A DNA stretch of 64,000 nucleotides from Mansonella perstans (taxonomy: Eukaryota; Nematoda; Chromadorea; Rhabditida; Onchocercidae), in contig JBAMDO010000168.1 in assembly GCA_037074765.1 (NCBI GenBank), forward strand, positions 62,001 through 126,000. Direction: 5' to 3'. The position numbers and the translations under genes are program-made. Below, piece after piece: positions 53,538 to 64,000 of this stretch (position 1 is the stretch's first letter; every line of letters starts with the position of its first letter). The notes below the pieces were generated by a model. The model was not told the origin of the DNA. It made no database searches and saw only the letters and a program-made list of their open reading frames with translations.

Positions 53538-56500
53538 TTACAAGTTATAAGGCGGAAGAAACTTGTAAACAAGGCGTTGCTTCTTCTCCGGTTTCTGAAT
53601 AATACCTTTCTTGTAATACTGTCGCAACGATCGCGACAATTTATCATAATTCATCTGAGCTCGATTCTTGCGCTGGCCCCAAAATCGAGCCAAGTGGTGC
53701 GATGATTCAATTTTGAAAGTCCCTGAAAATGCGCACCGATTAGAACTTTTATTCCATTTTTTTCTCAGTTTTCTGTCGGTTCAACTTAAATTTGCAATCT
53801 TCTTTATTTAAAACAAACTACAAGGATCATATAGTTGAAAATAACACCTTCCTGCCTATCAACCCATCGAACACATGAGCTATATTGTTTCGGATGATCC
53901 AGCAATTCGCGGATAAAGTGCCAAAGGTGCACTGTACCGGAATGACGTGGAAATTGCGGCGTGCCTGTTTGTCGAGCATCAATGATGGTCCGATCAATAA
54001 TATTTACTTCAATTTATATGAATTATATTTCGTAAGATCTAGAATCAAATTTATGAAAGTTGAGTTGTCCTTTTTCCAATAAACACTTCGCAATATTTTT
54101 AACTCGATTTTATAATTTTATGGTCTCTATTCATTCAATTGGATTATGAAAACATTTTTCAGGTTTTACCATCATTTATTGAAGAGCCGTTGGAAGATAT
54201 CTCAGAGTCGCTTGGGCTCGGTAAAATTCCGATTCCAGCAGTCTGAGATGATGCATAGTATTGTTGTTGTACAGTAGCATTCCCAAGAAGAGTTCCTTCT
54301 GGAGATACGTTTTGATATGTATCTAAAACTCATAGAATCTCTTGAATGATTAGAAAAAGATTTCCGAAATTCGCTGGAATGTTTTAAAAATATAGCTTTA
54401 GAAAAATCGTTTCAACAATGTAGAGAATGTTATGTTTAATGTAAGGTGCGGTGCATCTTTTGTTTATCGGTTCAGTAAAATTCAGAGATGTTTCAGTGTG
54501 AGCAAAAAAAGATGATTAAATTTTGACAATAAAAATCATTTACTATTAGGATAACAGTTCATGGCAATAGCTGCATCGGTGTTGCTTGGATTGAAGTTAT
54601 TTAAATAATCTTGAGCTGATGTCAGCAGTTCTCCTTGTTCTGTTAAATTCAGTGCCAGTGGAGAGGGATGCACCTTGAAATGTTCTCGTGTTCATGAACA
54701 AAATTTTTTTTATAACTGGAAAAAATCCGCTAGGAATTTTATATTTGTCCATTTAACTGTATTTTTTTCGGCAACAATGAGATAATTTTTACTTTCTTGA
54801 ATAGCACAGTGGTAGCCATAAAAATGATCCGATTTGGTCATCACAAATCTTTTATCTTTAATCTGACTCAAACAAAAAGCTGTGCGCAAACGCTCAACAA
54901 ACAAACTGTCGTGTTATTGCAAAAGTCAAGTGAATTTATACTTTAAAAATTGAAATCAAAATTGCAAATCTAAACTTCCTGATAGCAAATAAATTTATCC
55001 AATGAATACAATATAAGAAACATACCCAGTATTGTGAGGAACGACTGCAGTTTTGGGTTATTTGTGAGGTGTCTTGATTGCTGCCGCTATTATTGTTGTT
55101 GTTGTTATTATTATTACTATTATCATTGTTATTTTGCTGGCTGTATGAATCATATGCTAAAAAAAGGCTTACACGAAGATTCTGAACGACAGTTAAGCTA
55201 TTGTCTCCAATAGCTTAACTTCCGTAAAAAACATTTACGCAAAATCATTTGCTAACCAGTTTTCCACAATTGTAGCTGTGCATGCAAAGTGTCACCACCT
55301 TCCGGTGCTCGAACCATAAAGTCATCCTGTGTCATCGATAAAAGCGTACGCCCATTCATATATAATTGTCGCGGTGGAGGAAGTTGAAATTGTATGCATA
55401 TTTCAGACATCCAGCGGGCACTATGCTCGGCACTCCAAGCTTGCGGGTCTTCAAATTTTGTTCATTGACAAACATAAAAATGAAACTTAAGATAAAGTTC
55501 TGCTTCAAATGATTCGAACTGCCTTTATGACATATTTGAGTAAGATCAGAAACAGTAAAACTTCTGAAATATAAATAGTTGACGTTAATTGGAGTAAGGG
55601 GAAAATTTCTGTTTGATTTTAATTCATTCAAAGTTATTTCACACTCAACCTATTTTGATACTCAAAAATTTCTTATTTGTCACTTCACTCTATATATTTC
55701 ACCAACTAGCATATTCAGCGAACAGTAAAGAAGAGGCGAAATGAAGAGAATACAAAAATAAACTTATCCATGCAAGACATACATTTTTTTACTACTTTAT
55801 TTGCGATAACTCTTCCGTTAAATGAACACAAAAGAGAACAGAAATATCAACAGGTAGATGATCTTACCTGGATGAAATTAATAACTTATGAACCTGACCT
55901 AAGAAGTATGCAAGTTTTTCAACTATGGAGTATCACAACTTTTATCGCATTATTAACATCCTAATTCTTCATAATTTTTGCATATGCAGCTTTTTTGAAA
56001 TGCAAATTACAATCAAGTAGAGAACAGTAACTCTCAACTTTAATACAGTCTGAGTAAAAAAACAGAAAAAATTAGATGGCTAGCTAAATTCTCTTCTGTG
56101 GGATTAAGAAATGAAGGAGGGAAGTTGATGAAAACAACACACAGTGAGCAGATGGGAATAGGTAAATGAGCAGGTATCAAGATAAACCAACATCTGTCCA
56201 TTCATGGTGATTCTGGTTTATCTACTGAGAGAGTCCAACCCACAATCACGTAATCGTACCCATATTTCACATCTCCAAAACAAGTCACGACCTTTGAAGA
56301 TCGCCTAAAAAGGTACTTAGCAATCCTGGTCAGGTGTTCGAACAGTGGGTTTGACCAGTAAACAATGTTATACAGCAGCTGCTTATCGACTGCCGTTGAT
56401 AAGCAGCAGTCTTCTAATCATTAAGAATGCAGCTGTTATAGCAGTTTATACTGTATGATGTGCTACAGAAATACAAATAAAGTTAGTTATACATTGGGAA

Positions 56501-59500
56501 ATTGGTAAAGCTTATTGAAAAATAAGCTAACTAGTAAATGATAGGATATGGCGCAAACCGCACTTTATCCTTTCAGTTACAAAAAAGAACATTAGGAGCC
56601 ACGAAATCACGGGGAGTTTCTATGTAGTTCAAAAATTACTCCTGTGGCGGGTAAAAATCGAATTGTAATTTTTTATCAAAAATAATAACTTTTATAAATG
56701 GCATATTGCTACGGATGAAAAAAAATTTCCATTCCAACTGTTAAGAGAACGCGTTGAATTGTAATAAGTAAAGAAATATTTTTAGCTCTGAATGATTTCA
56801 CACGCGACAATTATTCAGATGTCCTTTCTGGCAATACAAAAAAAAGTACTACGAAAAATTTGACCTGTTGGTAGTCCAAGTTTGCTACATGTTGTATTTA
56901 TATCCTGAATGAGATGTCGTAGAATCAGATCCCGATAAATATCCATTTGAGCAGCATCACTGCTCGTTACGGAACTGGCTTGTATTAGTACTTCATCATC
57001 CCTGCGGTCTTCTGATAATTCAGTTGTCGCTGCTCCTGTTGGTGCTGCTGGTGAAGGCCGCGTTACTGTCGAATAGCAGTTTGAATTTTCACCTTTGAAT
57101 TTCATCAATTAAAAATACAAATATGTAATACTGAAGCATTAGAAAAAAAATTAATTTTTATAACCTGATTGCGAATTTCGCTCAGCTTTAATCAACGGAA
57201 CGGAGATCGAATTATTCGTTAATCCACGATGAAACTGTCTCTCATTAGCTATAAGCACCTGTAATTTTTTATTTATCAATTATTTTTAAGATTCTTGAAA
57301 AACCCAAATTTCTTCTTTCAAATTTTAAAATCATAACGCAATAATCGAAAAATATAAAAATATTTTTGTGGGATTACGCCAAATGATTTTATCATTCGAA
57401 TAAAGCTGGAAGAGAAGATTGCGAGGAATATGCGAAGATAAAAAGAACGGTTAGGAGCGACAGCCTAAACAATTTTCATTATTCAAAACAAATGTAGACA
57501 AGATGTTACGTATTGACAGGTTAGTGCAATAATGCGCTTTTTTACAATAGGCATGAAATTAACTAAAATGAATTGTTCACCACTGTTAAGTGTTCCTAAC
57601 CACATGAAAGTTTTATCTACTCCACACTTGCTGCCATAAAGGGCATCGCATCATCGGAATAATTCATTTGGTATTCTAACCTGTCCAATTAATTGTTTTC
57701 ACCAGTGCCAAAGACTGTATGTGCTCAAATTACAATGAAGGCATTTAAATAATAACATAAATCTTTTCATCTGATGGTTGCGGCTTAGTCAAAATATTAG
57801 CATGAGCTGTAGAAGTTCATGGGTCCCAATCTCGAGACATACTTGGGATCTGGAGACTGGCTGTAGAAGATATGAAAATTGGATATTGTGCTTAATGTAC
57901 AAAAATGAAGAACTATGTATATCCTGATGGAAAATTGGTAGCTTCCATAGATCAAAAATGCAATTAGCATCAGATATGAGGTTCGAGACCCAGGAGCAAA
58001 ATGTAGAAATAGAGATGATTTTAGAATTAGAAGAACTTAGTCCCGAAATTACAGTAATGTATTCGAATCATTTCGGATTCGTGGAATAAAATGGAACTTA
58101 GAAAGAATTATCAAAAAGGAAAATGACTCCATTGTTGATATTTGATTTCCACAACTAGCCTATAAATCAGTGTTAAATCGGCAGGAGTATCCAGATAAGT
58201 GAAATGAAAATCTCGTCATACGCTTTAACGATTTGCAAAGAGCATATGAAAAATAAGAAAAAAGATAAATTCATGTGATGATAAGACTATCCTAATGCTA
58301 ATAACAGGTGTTGAACCACATTGATAACTTTATGGACAAATTATTCCAACGGAATATATTTTTCATCGTAGATATGTTTTTTTCAAATGTGATATTCAAT
58401 TTGGAAGGATAAACTAATTATCGCAGATGAAATGAAAAATACTTGGAGAAATGCTTATTGTGTTCTCAGAAGTAATTAATGGACACAAACAGGTTATGTG
58501 CTACAACAACAAACTCCGTATTTGTTCACCTCGAGAGTTTGCTTGGATGAACCGCTCTCATCGGTCAGTTGCGATTCGTCCACCGCCATAATTGCTTCAT
58601 GTTGCTGTTGCTGCAGTTGTTGCTGTAGGAGTTGCAGCTGCTGATAATGATGACAATGATGCAATTAGATCACTTTTTGAGTCATTTAAACATGAACTGT
58701 GTTCAAACGTAAAATAGTTCGTTCAAAAAAATTAATTTTTTCTTGTGTGAATGGCAAAAGTAAGACAAGGAGATATTTCTGTTAAATAATAAAAACGATG
58801 GAATGAAGCACATAAAAAATGTATTTTCTAAATGCATTTTTAAAAATAGCACTGTTCAAATGTTATGCGTTTACAATCAAAAAAGATAGCATATTTGGAC
58901 TAAATTATTGGAAAAGCATGGCATATATTAGACATTATAAGCATGTTTAATGTTCGTCTGTCTATTATTTATATAATAAATATAATTTGTCGGAGGGAAA
59001 GTTGATGGCATGCAATAAGAGAAAAGAATGCCTTGAAAATTGTCTGTTGAAAATTGTACTTTGCAATGTTTTGCCATTGTTCGCGACATTAATGGGAACA
59101 AAAACCGGTTGAATGATGCAGTGGAAAAGTTTCAGGTGCAGTCGTATGTAGGCGTGAGTGATTAAAATGCACTTGCACTGCAATGTTTTGCGCCAAATAC
59201 TTATGTTTCCAAGCATTTGCGGAAAAATGGCTTTTGTAGCACTGTGATACGATCTAGCGGTATATGAATGTCGTGTCATTGGCGTCACAGGTTTTTGATT
59301 TTTAGAGAAATACAGCATGAAGATAGAAATAAAACAAGGTATTAAAGATTTTCGTGCGGCAAAGATTATTAGTGAATGAATCTTTCCAAATGCATAGACG
59401 GGTTTTTACTGAGGTGCTTACGCAACTTTTATAACACGAAAATAGTTGGAAGACAAAAAAATTATAAGCGAGATATGAAATACCATGTGCAAATAAAGTA

Positions 59501-59995
59501 GGAGAGAAACTTGCATCGTGATATCATGGGTCCCCAAATGGAAAACAGAAAGAGGTACGATTTACAACATCACAACTTATGCTTTGTGTGTTACGCCTTG
59601 GAGAAGGAGCTCCATTTCTACAGTAGTAAAGACCATTTTGTACATATTAAAGTTGTTGCAAAAATTTTTCGAAAGCTTACATTTCTGCTCGATGATACTA
59701 GCCTTTTGTTGAATGCAGATGATAAGGACGCTGCAGCAGTGGCACAAGATGCTAATGGTATTGTAGGGATCACTGTAGTTGTTGATCCCGGCTGACGACG
59801 TTGTAATTGCTGGGCAGAAGTGGTACCAGCAGAGTTACTAGAGAAGTAGACCTGATTATCGCTTTCAAATGGGTGCTCGACCTTCATTGGACCACACGCC
59901 TTCATCTGATCGATCAATTCAAGACAGTACAACCGAAAAGTTTGTTTTACGGCACTGCCGCTAATGTCAAGCAAAGAAGCTAAAGTGCCAATCAT
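53538..59995 (-). CDS. ets-4: ETS-family transcription factor with PNT domain, PDEF / ETS-4 type
   Basis: Sequence-specific nuclear transcription factor, 565 residues. Exons 5' to 3': 59995-59681, 58640-58530, 57258-57165, 57092-56865, 55448-55257, 55156-55026, 54673-54544, 54322-54170, 54006-53848, 53722-53538; all phases agree. PNT/SAM domain is about 250-313, with AWSAEHSARWMSEICIQF and later MTQDDFMVRAPEGGDTLHA, closest to PDEF, whose PNT has the same GGD-LHA-L-W ending. ETS domain is about 478-562: HLWHFIRELLDHPKQY, WVDRQEGTFKIES, ARFWGQRKNRAQMNYDKL, and the recognition helix SRSLRQYYKKGII with both arginines; the stop follows directly after the domain. Low-complexity parts: glutamine run in exon 2, asparagine run in exon 6. 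The ATG at 59995 opens a frame closed just upstream by TGA, with a possible trans-splice acceptor (ATAAG) four bases before. Family and class are confident; the symbol is by analogy with the C. elegans PDEF-like gene. Confidence 0.9.
55191..55220. repeat. Perfect 13-bp hairpin in an ETS gene intron
   Basis: AGTTAAGCTATTG at 55191-55203, loop TCTC, exact reverse complement at 55208-55220. It lies in the 100-nt intron between the PNT exon (ends 55257) and the asparagine-rich exon (starts 55156), so it occupies about a third of that intron. Confidence 0.9.
56378..56407. repeat. Perfect 10-bp hairpin in an ETS gene intron
   Basis: GCTGCTTATC at 56378-56387 and its exact reverse complement at 56398-56407, loop of 10 nt. 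Lies in the intron between 56865 and 55448. Confidence 0.85.
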
Positions 59996-60135
59996 CGTTC
60001 TTATAAATTTTGTTCATGGTTTCATGACTCAAACAAGGCTGTTCATTATTGGAAAAAATTTTTCAGATAAGAAATTACAACGAAAGCTACAAAAAATCTA
60101 TTTTCAATTGCATTAAAAGATACAAATACGAATAC

Positions 60136-60246
60136 CTCATTGTTATCATCATCATTTTCTGACATTAAGGGCGTATTCCATCGGTGATACGAACTTAACG
60201 ACAATGTGGCGTGAGCACCGATCACTGTCGTATTCAACGTATCCAT
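60136..60246 (-). CDS. Possible alternative first coding exon of the ETS gene
   Basis: An ATG at 60246 opens 37 codons (MDTLNTTVIGAHATLSLSS, then an acidic DDDNNE end) up to a consensus donor GAG|GTATTC at 60135. It ends in phase 0. It cannot join the 59995 exon, which would need phase 2, but it is in phase with the next exon at 58640. The simplest reading is two alternative 5' ends, one starting here and one at 59995. Codon use looks protein-like, but there is no homology support. Confidence 0.4.
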
Positions 60247-63200
60247 AACTTTCACTAATATACTCCGTTACACACATAAATGCTGCCGGCAATAAATAAA
60301 TAATGCGATTAGTAACTGAATAAAATATTTTAATATTTTTCTAATTGTGACTTTGAAATTCGCTGCACAATGGATCAGTTTATTAATTAGCAGCTCTTAA
60401 TAGTTTGATCAGAATAGCTGACTCAGTTCAGTTGGAAAGTTCAGTTATGAAACGATTTGAAATGGTTTCTTATATTTTGCAGTTATCCATAATCTGCACC
60501 TGCAGCTCAGTGTCCATGCCGTTCAAAAATTAACGTCCCCCTGTTGTAATTTTACAAAATGCTAGTTACCCGAAATCCTGAAATAAGCATGAAGATTCTA
60601 TATTAATATTTAGACATTGCAAGAGTTAGAAGCTTATTCGTCAGACAATTCTTGCTTTTCTAGGCAATTAACGAATGTATTTACAGATAAACATTAGCTA
60701 GCAGCAAACTACAATTCATGTCACTCAATGCATGTTGGTAACAGAGTTGCATGTCTGAGGAATCACTGTGAATCAGTCTCATAGAAAAGGTTCATAATGT
60801 TGACTATCAATTTCTCAGCAACTAGACAGATCTTATAACAAGTTATGCGAAATGTTTTTCTGGTTTGCTTAAAATTTTGGAAACATAATTTTCACACACT
60901 TTGAGATCGTTAAATCTTTATATATTTAGTGAGAATAAAATTTTGATGGCCTCTGCATGATTGTATGATATCTAAACACAGCGACCAAAAATTTGGCAAC
61001 AACATAAATGGTTACCATGTGACTGAAAATGCCATCTCAATCTAATCTTTGAAAGTTTGCTTACATAAGTTGTATATACAACAAAAACCTGTGAAGTTTT
61101 AAATGTTTACAAAAAAATGCTGTTCTGAATCGATTATCGCAAGCAATAATCTTCTTTTATAAAGGTGATAATAAAATTTTTTTTAAAATGTAAAGAAATA
61201 AACAAGTTGGTCAACTTAAGATAAGATTAAAACATTATACAAATTTTTCCTGAAGTAAAATAACTGTTCAATATATCAATAAAGGTCAAAATAACTTGTT
61301 CTCTTTGTGTAAAAATAACGTTTTCTTTTTCTTTTCTTTTTTTTTTTTTTTTTTTGTTGACACCATAACATTTCATTAATCAACAGAAGACCAGCCATGT
61401 TTCCCAGTACATTAAGGATATAGTTTCGGCTTACTAAATAGATAAAGTATGAAAATTAAGCAGAGTAAAATTGAGGACAAAAGGAGTAGGAAAACGAAAA
61501 AGAAAAATTGTTATGGGAGAAGGAGACAAGGTTGAGTTGCTCGTTCAAAATGACCAGCGCACTGGTCAGTCAGCAACGATAGGTAATTGTTGTTACTTAC
61601 CGCAAACAATATTTGATTTCCATTTGTTTGCATTTCCTGGTGTGTTTGTATTTTCGAACTTAAACTTAGTCGACCCTAGTTGCTACTGCTGCCTAGCTAT
61701 GCTAACGATGGAACTGTGGGGAAATTTTTAGCACAAACAATATCTACCAAATTACTGTACTGGTAGTTTCCCTTAGCTTTCGTGCCAAAAAAAATTAATG
61801 TATATATTCAGGACCTCTCAATTTTCGGCTTTATCAATAACAGCATCCAGTAATCATTGTAGGGACGCAGTAACTTTCCCAAATTTTTAAGTATAGCGTA
61901 GTTCATTATATAAATGTGCTATTTTTTGAATGAGAGCAACTTGACTGTCTTTAAGCATCAGATCCATGATTTACTGCAAATAGACTAAGTGATAAAGTTA
62001 TTCTTGAAGACATAATTTTGTCAAATACAGCAGTCGTTGCAAATACCTTCATCAACCAATGGGAAGCAGTTAAGTGCGATGGAATTTTGGTTTCAAAACC
62101 CTCTTGATGTTATGTAAGTTTCAATAGTCTTTAAAGGGTTTGCTAGAAGTAGGGTGTGACCGGTTCAATGAATTACTAAGTGGGACAAATTCAGCTGAAT
62201 GGTTTAGAGAAATTTCAGAAAATTAAGCGAGCCAATTCAAAATTCGCTTCAGGAATCAATTATGAAAAGCAACTCATGAATGTTCGATTTTGAAATTAGT
62301 TGGTTTGGTGATTAGCTAATCTCATTTATTACACTTATCATACATTGTCAACATTTAACCATTATAGAGAAAAGTCTGATAAAGCCGCAGTTTTCTACAG
62401 TCCTGTGGTTCCTCCATTCTATTTTAAATCATCTACAACATTCTGTTTTTCAATGATCAGTTAGATATATTTTCTGCCCATAATTTTCATTTTCATGACG
62501 AAAACTGGTTTCTTGTAGTTGGGAGATGGTGATTCGGTGAACAGAGAAATGGCCAGCAGTGCCAGTGGCAATGCCATCGGTCAACTGCCTCATAACAGAA
62601 TACTGGTCCTAGGATGATGTGCCTCATTTACCTCATCATGTCATCCTAACCATAAAATGAAATGAAATGAAATGAATTGTTGCAAATGTAAAGCTGAAAA
62701 CAATTTGGTATCCCTTTTGAATGCGTTTTTGAACAAATTTACTGCACTTTATCTTGGTTAGAAACCCAAGAAAGTTGTATTCTGTAACTATATACTCTTT
62801 TACCATAAATAAGGTTGCTTGCGCAATTAGGAGCAAATAAGGACAAATATCTTCATAGCTTTTTTATAACAAAGGCCCTATGTCAATAAATAAAGTAATA
62901 TTTCAAAAGAAAACAAGAGTGGAATGTTGTGATAGTCTTGAAAATCGTAGATTAAACTAGAAGCAATGAATGCTTTCTTCTTTCATTATCTTCCTATCAA
63001 ATTTAGAAAGAAAACAGCAGCCATTGTCTGTGTAACGATTTGTGAGACGAACTATTCCCGAAAAGTTTGAATGAGTAACACAAAAGGTTACTCCAAATAC
63101 AGATAGGTGTTCGTAAACTATTGAAGTGGCGTGGTAACACAGACTATTGAAGCAGAAGGACGGAAGCACCAAAGAACAAAGTAAATAATAGTAACGTATA

Positions 63201-63826
63201 TTAATGTAATTGTGGACAGTAGCACGTGGATGAGGAAAAGTGAAAGGGAAAAGGGAAAAGGGTGAAGAGGGATTATTGGGAGGAGTGAAACCGGTGAGGG
63301 ACGGGTCCTGAGAGCAACAAATCCGTGATCTTGCTGTGTCGGGGTGAGTCGTGAAAAGTGAAAGTGCCGTAGGGGAATATAGGCCATGATCAGTCGGCAT
63401 GACGCAGGCGGTCCTACCGGAGCGGCACATCATAGATCCCTTCATCACTACACCTCTCCACTTTTCCAAACGAAAATACGCATTATAGTGTACATTTTCT
63501 CAGAGCGCTGTTCAATAGATGCCCACTCGGGTTTATTGCGTTCCATAGATTTTAAATTATACATATAGATGATATAAGTATGTACACTCCTTTACTGATT
63601 CAACGACAGCAACATTATTCATTGATTCCTTAATATTCCAGGATTTTCTTAGTGACATTCACGAAGATATACACTCATACCTGCGGTTTCGTCTAGCTGG
63701 TAGTATAATAGAGGTACTCATCATTTCAGAATAGTACAGAAAAACTTCTAGAAATGCTGAATGCCATTCGAAAGGGGGAAGAGAGGGGCAGGAAAGGTAG
63801 TTCTTGGATGTGTGTTGCTTTGCATA
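60247..63826. other. Region upstream of the ETS gene without a supportable gene
   Basis: AT-rich, with a run of 21 T near 61337-61357 and an AAATG pentamer repeat at about 62655-62677. From about 63120 to 63470 the sequence is less AT-rich and purine-biased on the plus strand, with long but domain-free frames on the minus strand (62957-63469). Promoter or untranslated sequence is possible; nothing decisive is seen. Confidence 0.45.
62655..62677. repeat. AAATG pentanucleotide repeat
   Basis: Four to five tandem copies of AAATG/GAAAT in intergenic DNA. Confidence 0.75.
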
Positions 63827-63970
63827 TCAAGGAATAACAATGTATCGCCTATAGGCAGAAACGTCTACAAAATTGGGGGCGGTTGGATTTCTAAACAGAC
63901 CGTCCGTAACTTTGCGTGGATCATGGGGATCGACTAGTTGCAGCAACTTCATCCCTCCAACCACCTCCAT
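63827..63970 (-). other. Short protein-like open frame at the right edge
   Basis: Minus-strand frame of 47 codons from ATG 63970 to TGA 63827, including LVDPHDPRKVTDGLFRNPTA. Amino-acid composition is unlike the surrounding low-complexity frames and GC content is higher. It could be a terminal exon or a small gene, but there is no homology or splice evidence. Confidence 0.2.
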
Positions 63971-64000
63971 TTTACAGATGTACGGTGGTGGGTGCTACTC

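Noticed and set aside
57780..58230. ETS intron segment with a fragment reading RGIKWNLERI, faintly like a retroelement integrase
   Set aside because: Too short and interrupted by stops; no reverse transcriptase, RNase H or terminal repeats nearby, so a retroelement call is not supported.
61471..61731. 86-codon plus-strand frame beginning MRTKGVGKRKRK
   Set aside because: No domain, no flanking splice structure, follows a poly-T tract; likely chance.
62957..63469. 170-codon minus-strand open frame
   Set aside because: Two overlapping frames are open, the protein is Ser/Pro/Phe-rich from a purine-biased tract, and nothing resembles a known family.
1..64000. tRNA, rRNA, CRISPR, bacterial operon or intact transposon features
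   Set aside because: Scanned by eye for tRNA arm motifs, rRNA-like sequence, regular repeats and transposase or reverse transcriptase motifs; none convincing was found.

Overview
This window is nuclear DNA from a nematode, most likely a clade III parasite of the filarial type. The evidence is AT-rich sequence, small GT-AG introns whose acceptors match TTTTCAG, a probable spliced-leader acceptor, and proteins that read as nematode innexin, EGL-15 FGF receptor and PDEF-class ETS factor. Species was not determined. All gene models were assembled by eye from splice consensus, phase compatibility and protein similarity; no search was run.

Layout: (1) 31-3091, minus: N-terminal part of the Rab3 GAP catalytic subunit, running off the left edge. 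(2) 6883-10646, plus: a cysteine-rich protein with three CXC-like modules followed by a zinc deaminase core that fits the AID/APOBEC consensus HxE-x(23-28)-PC-x(2-4)-C. This is the most unusual gene here. (3) 17831-26466, plus: a complete 24-exon FGF receptor (egl-15 type) with signal peptide, three Ig domains, a 285-residue insert between Ig1 and Ig2, a membrane segment, a tyrosine kinase and a long tail with a Grb2-type YVNV site. (4) 32430-36280, minus: a complete 9-exon innexin. (5) 48059-52724, plus: an unrecognised 323-residue single-pass membrane protein. (6) 53538-59995, minus, with a possible alternative first exon up to 60246: an ETS factor with a PNT (SAM) domain and an ETS domain, PDEF/ETS-4 type.

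The spaces between genes are AT-rich. They hold microsatellites, short perfect palindromes and a few tandem duplications, and I found no tRNA, rRNA or intact transposon in them. The genes share no obvious pathway: vesicle-trafficking GTPase control, nucleic-acid or nucleotide deamination, growth-factor signalling, gap junctions and transcription. The window looks like ordinary gene-sparse parasitic nematode chromosome rather than a functional cluster. Points worth follow-up are the CXC-deaminase and its in-frame TGA (a 51-nt micro-intron would remove it), the Ig1-Ig2 insert and alternative tail of the receptor, a broken acceptor in the Rab3GAP gene, a frame-switching donor pair in the orphan membrane protein, and two possible 5' ends for the ETS gene.
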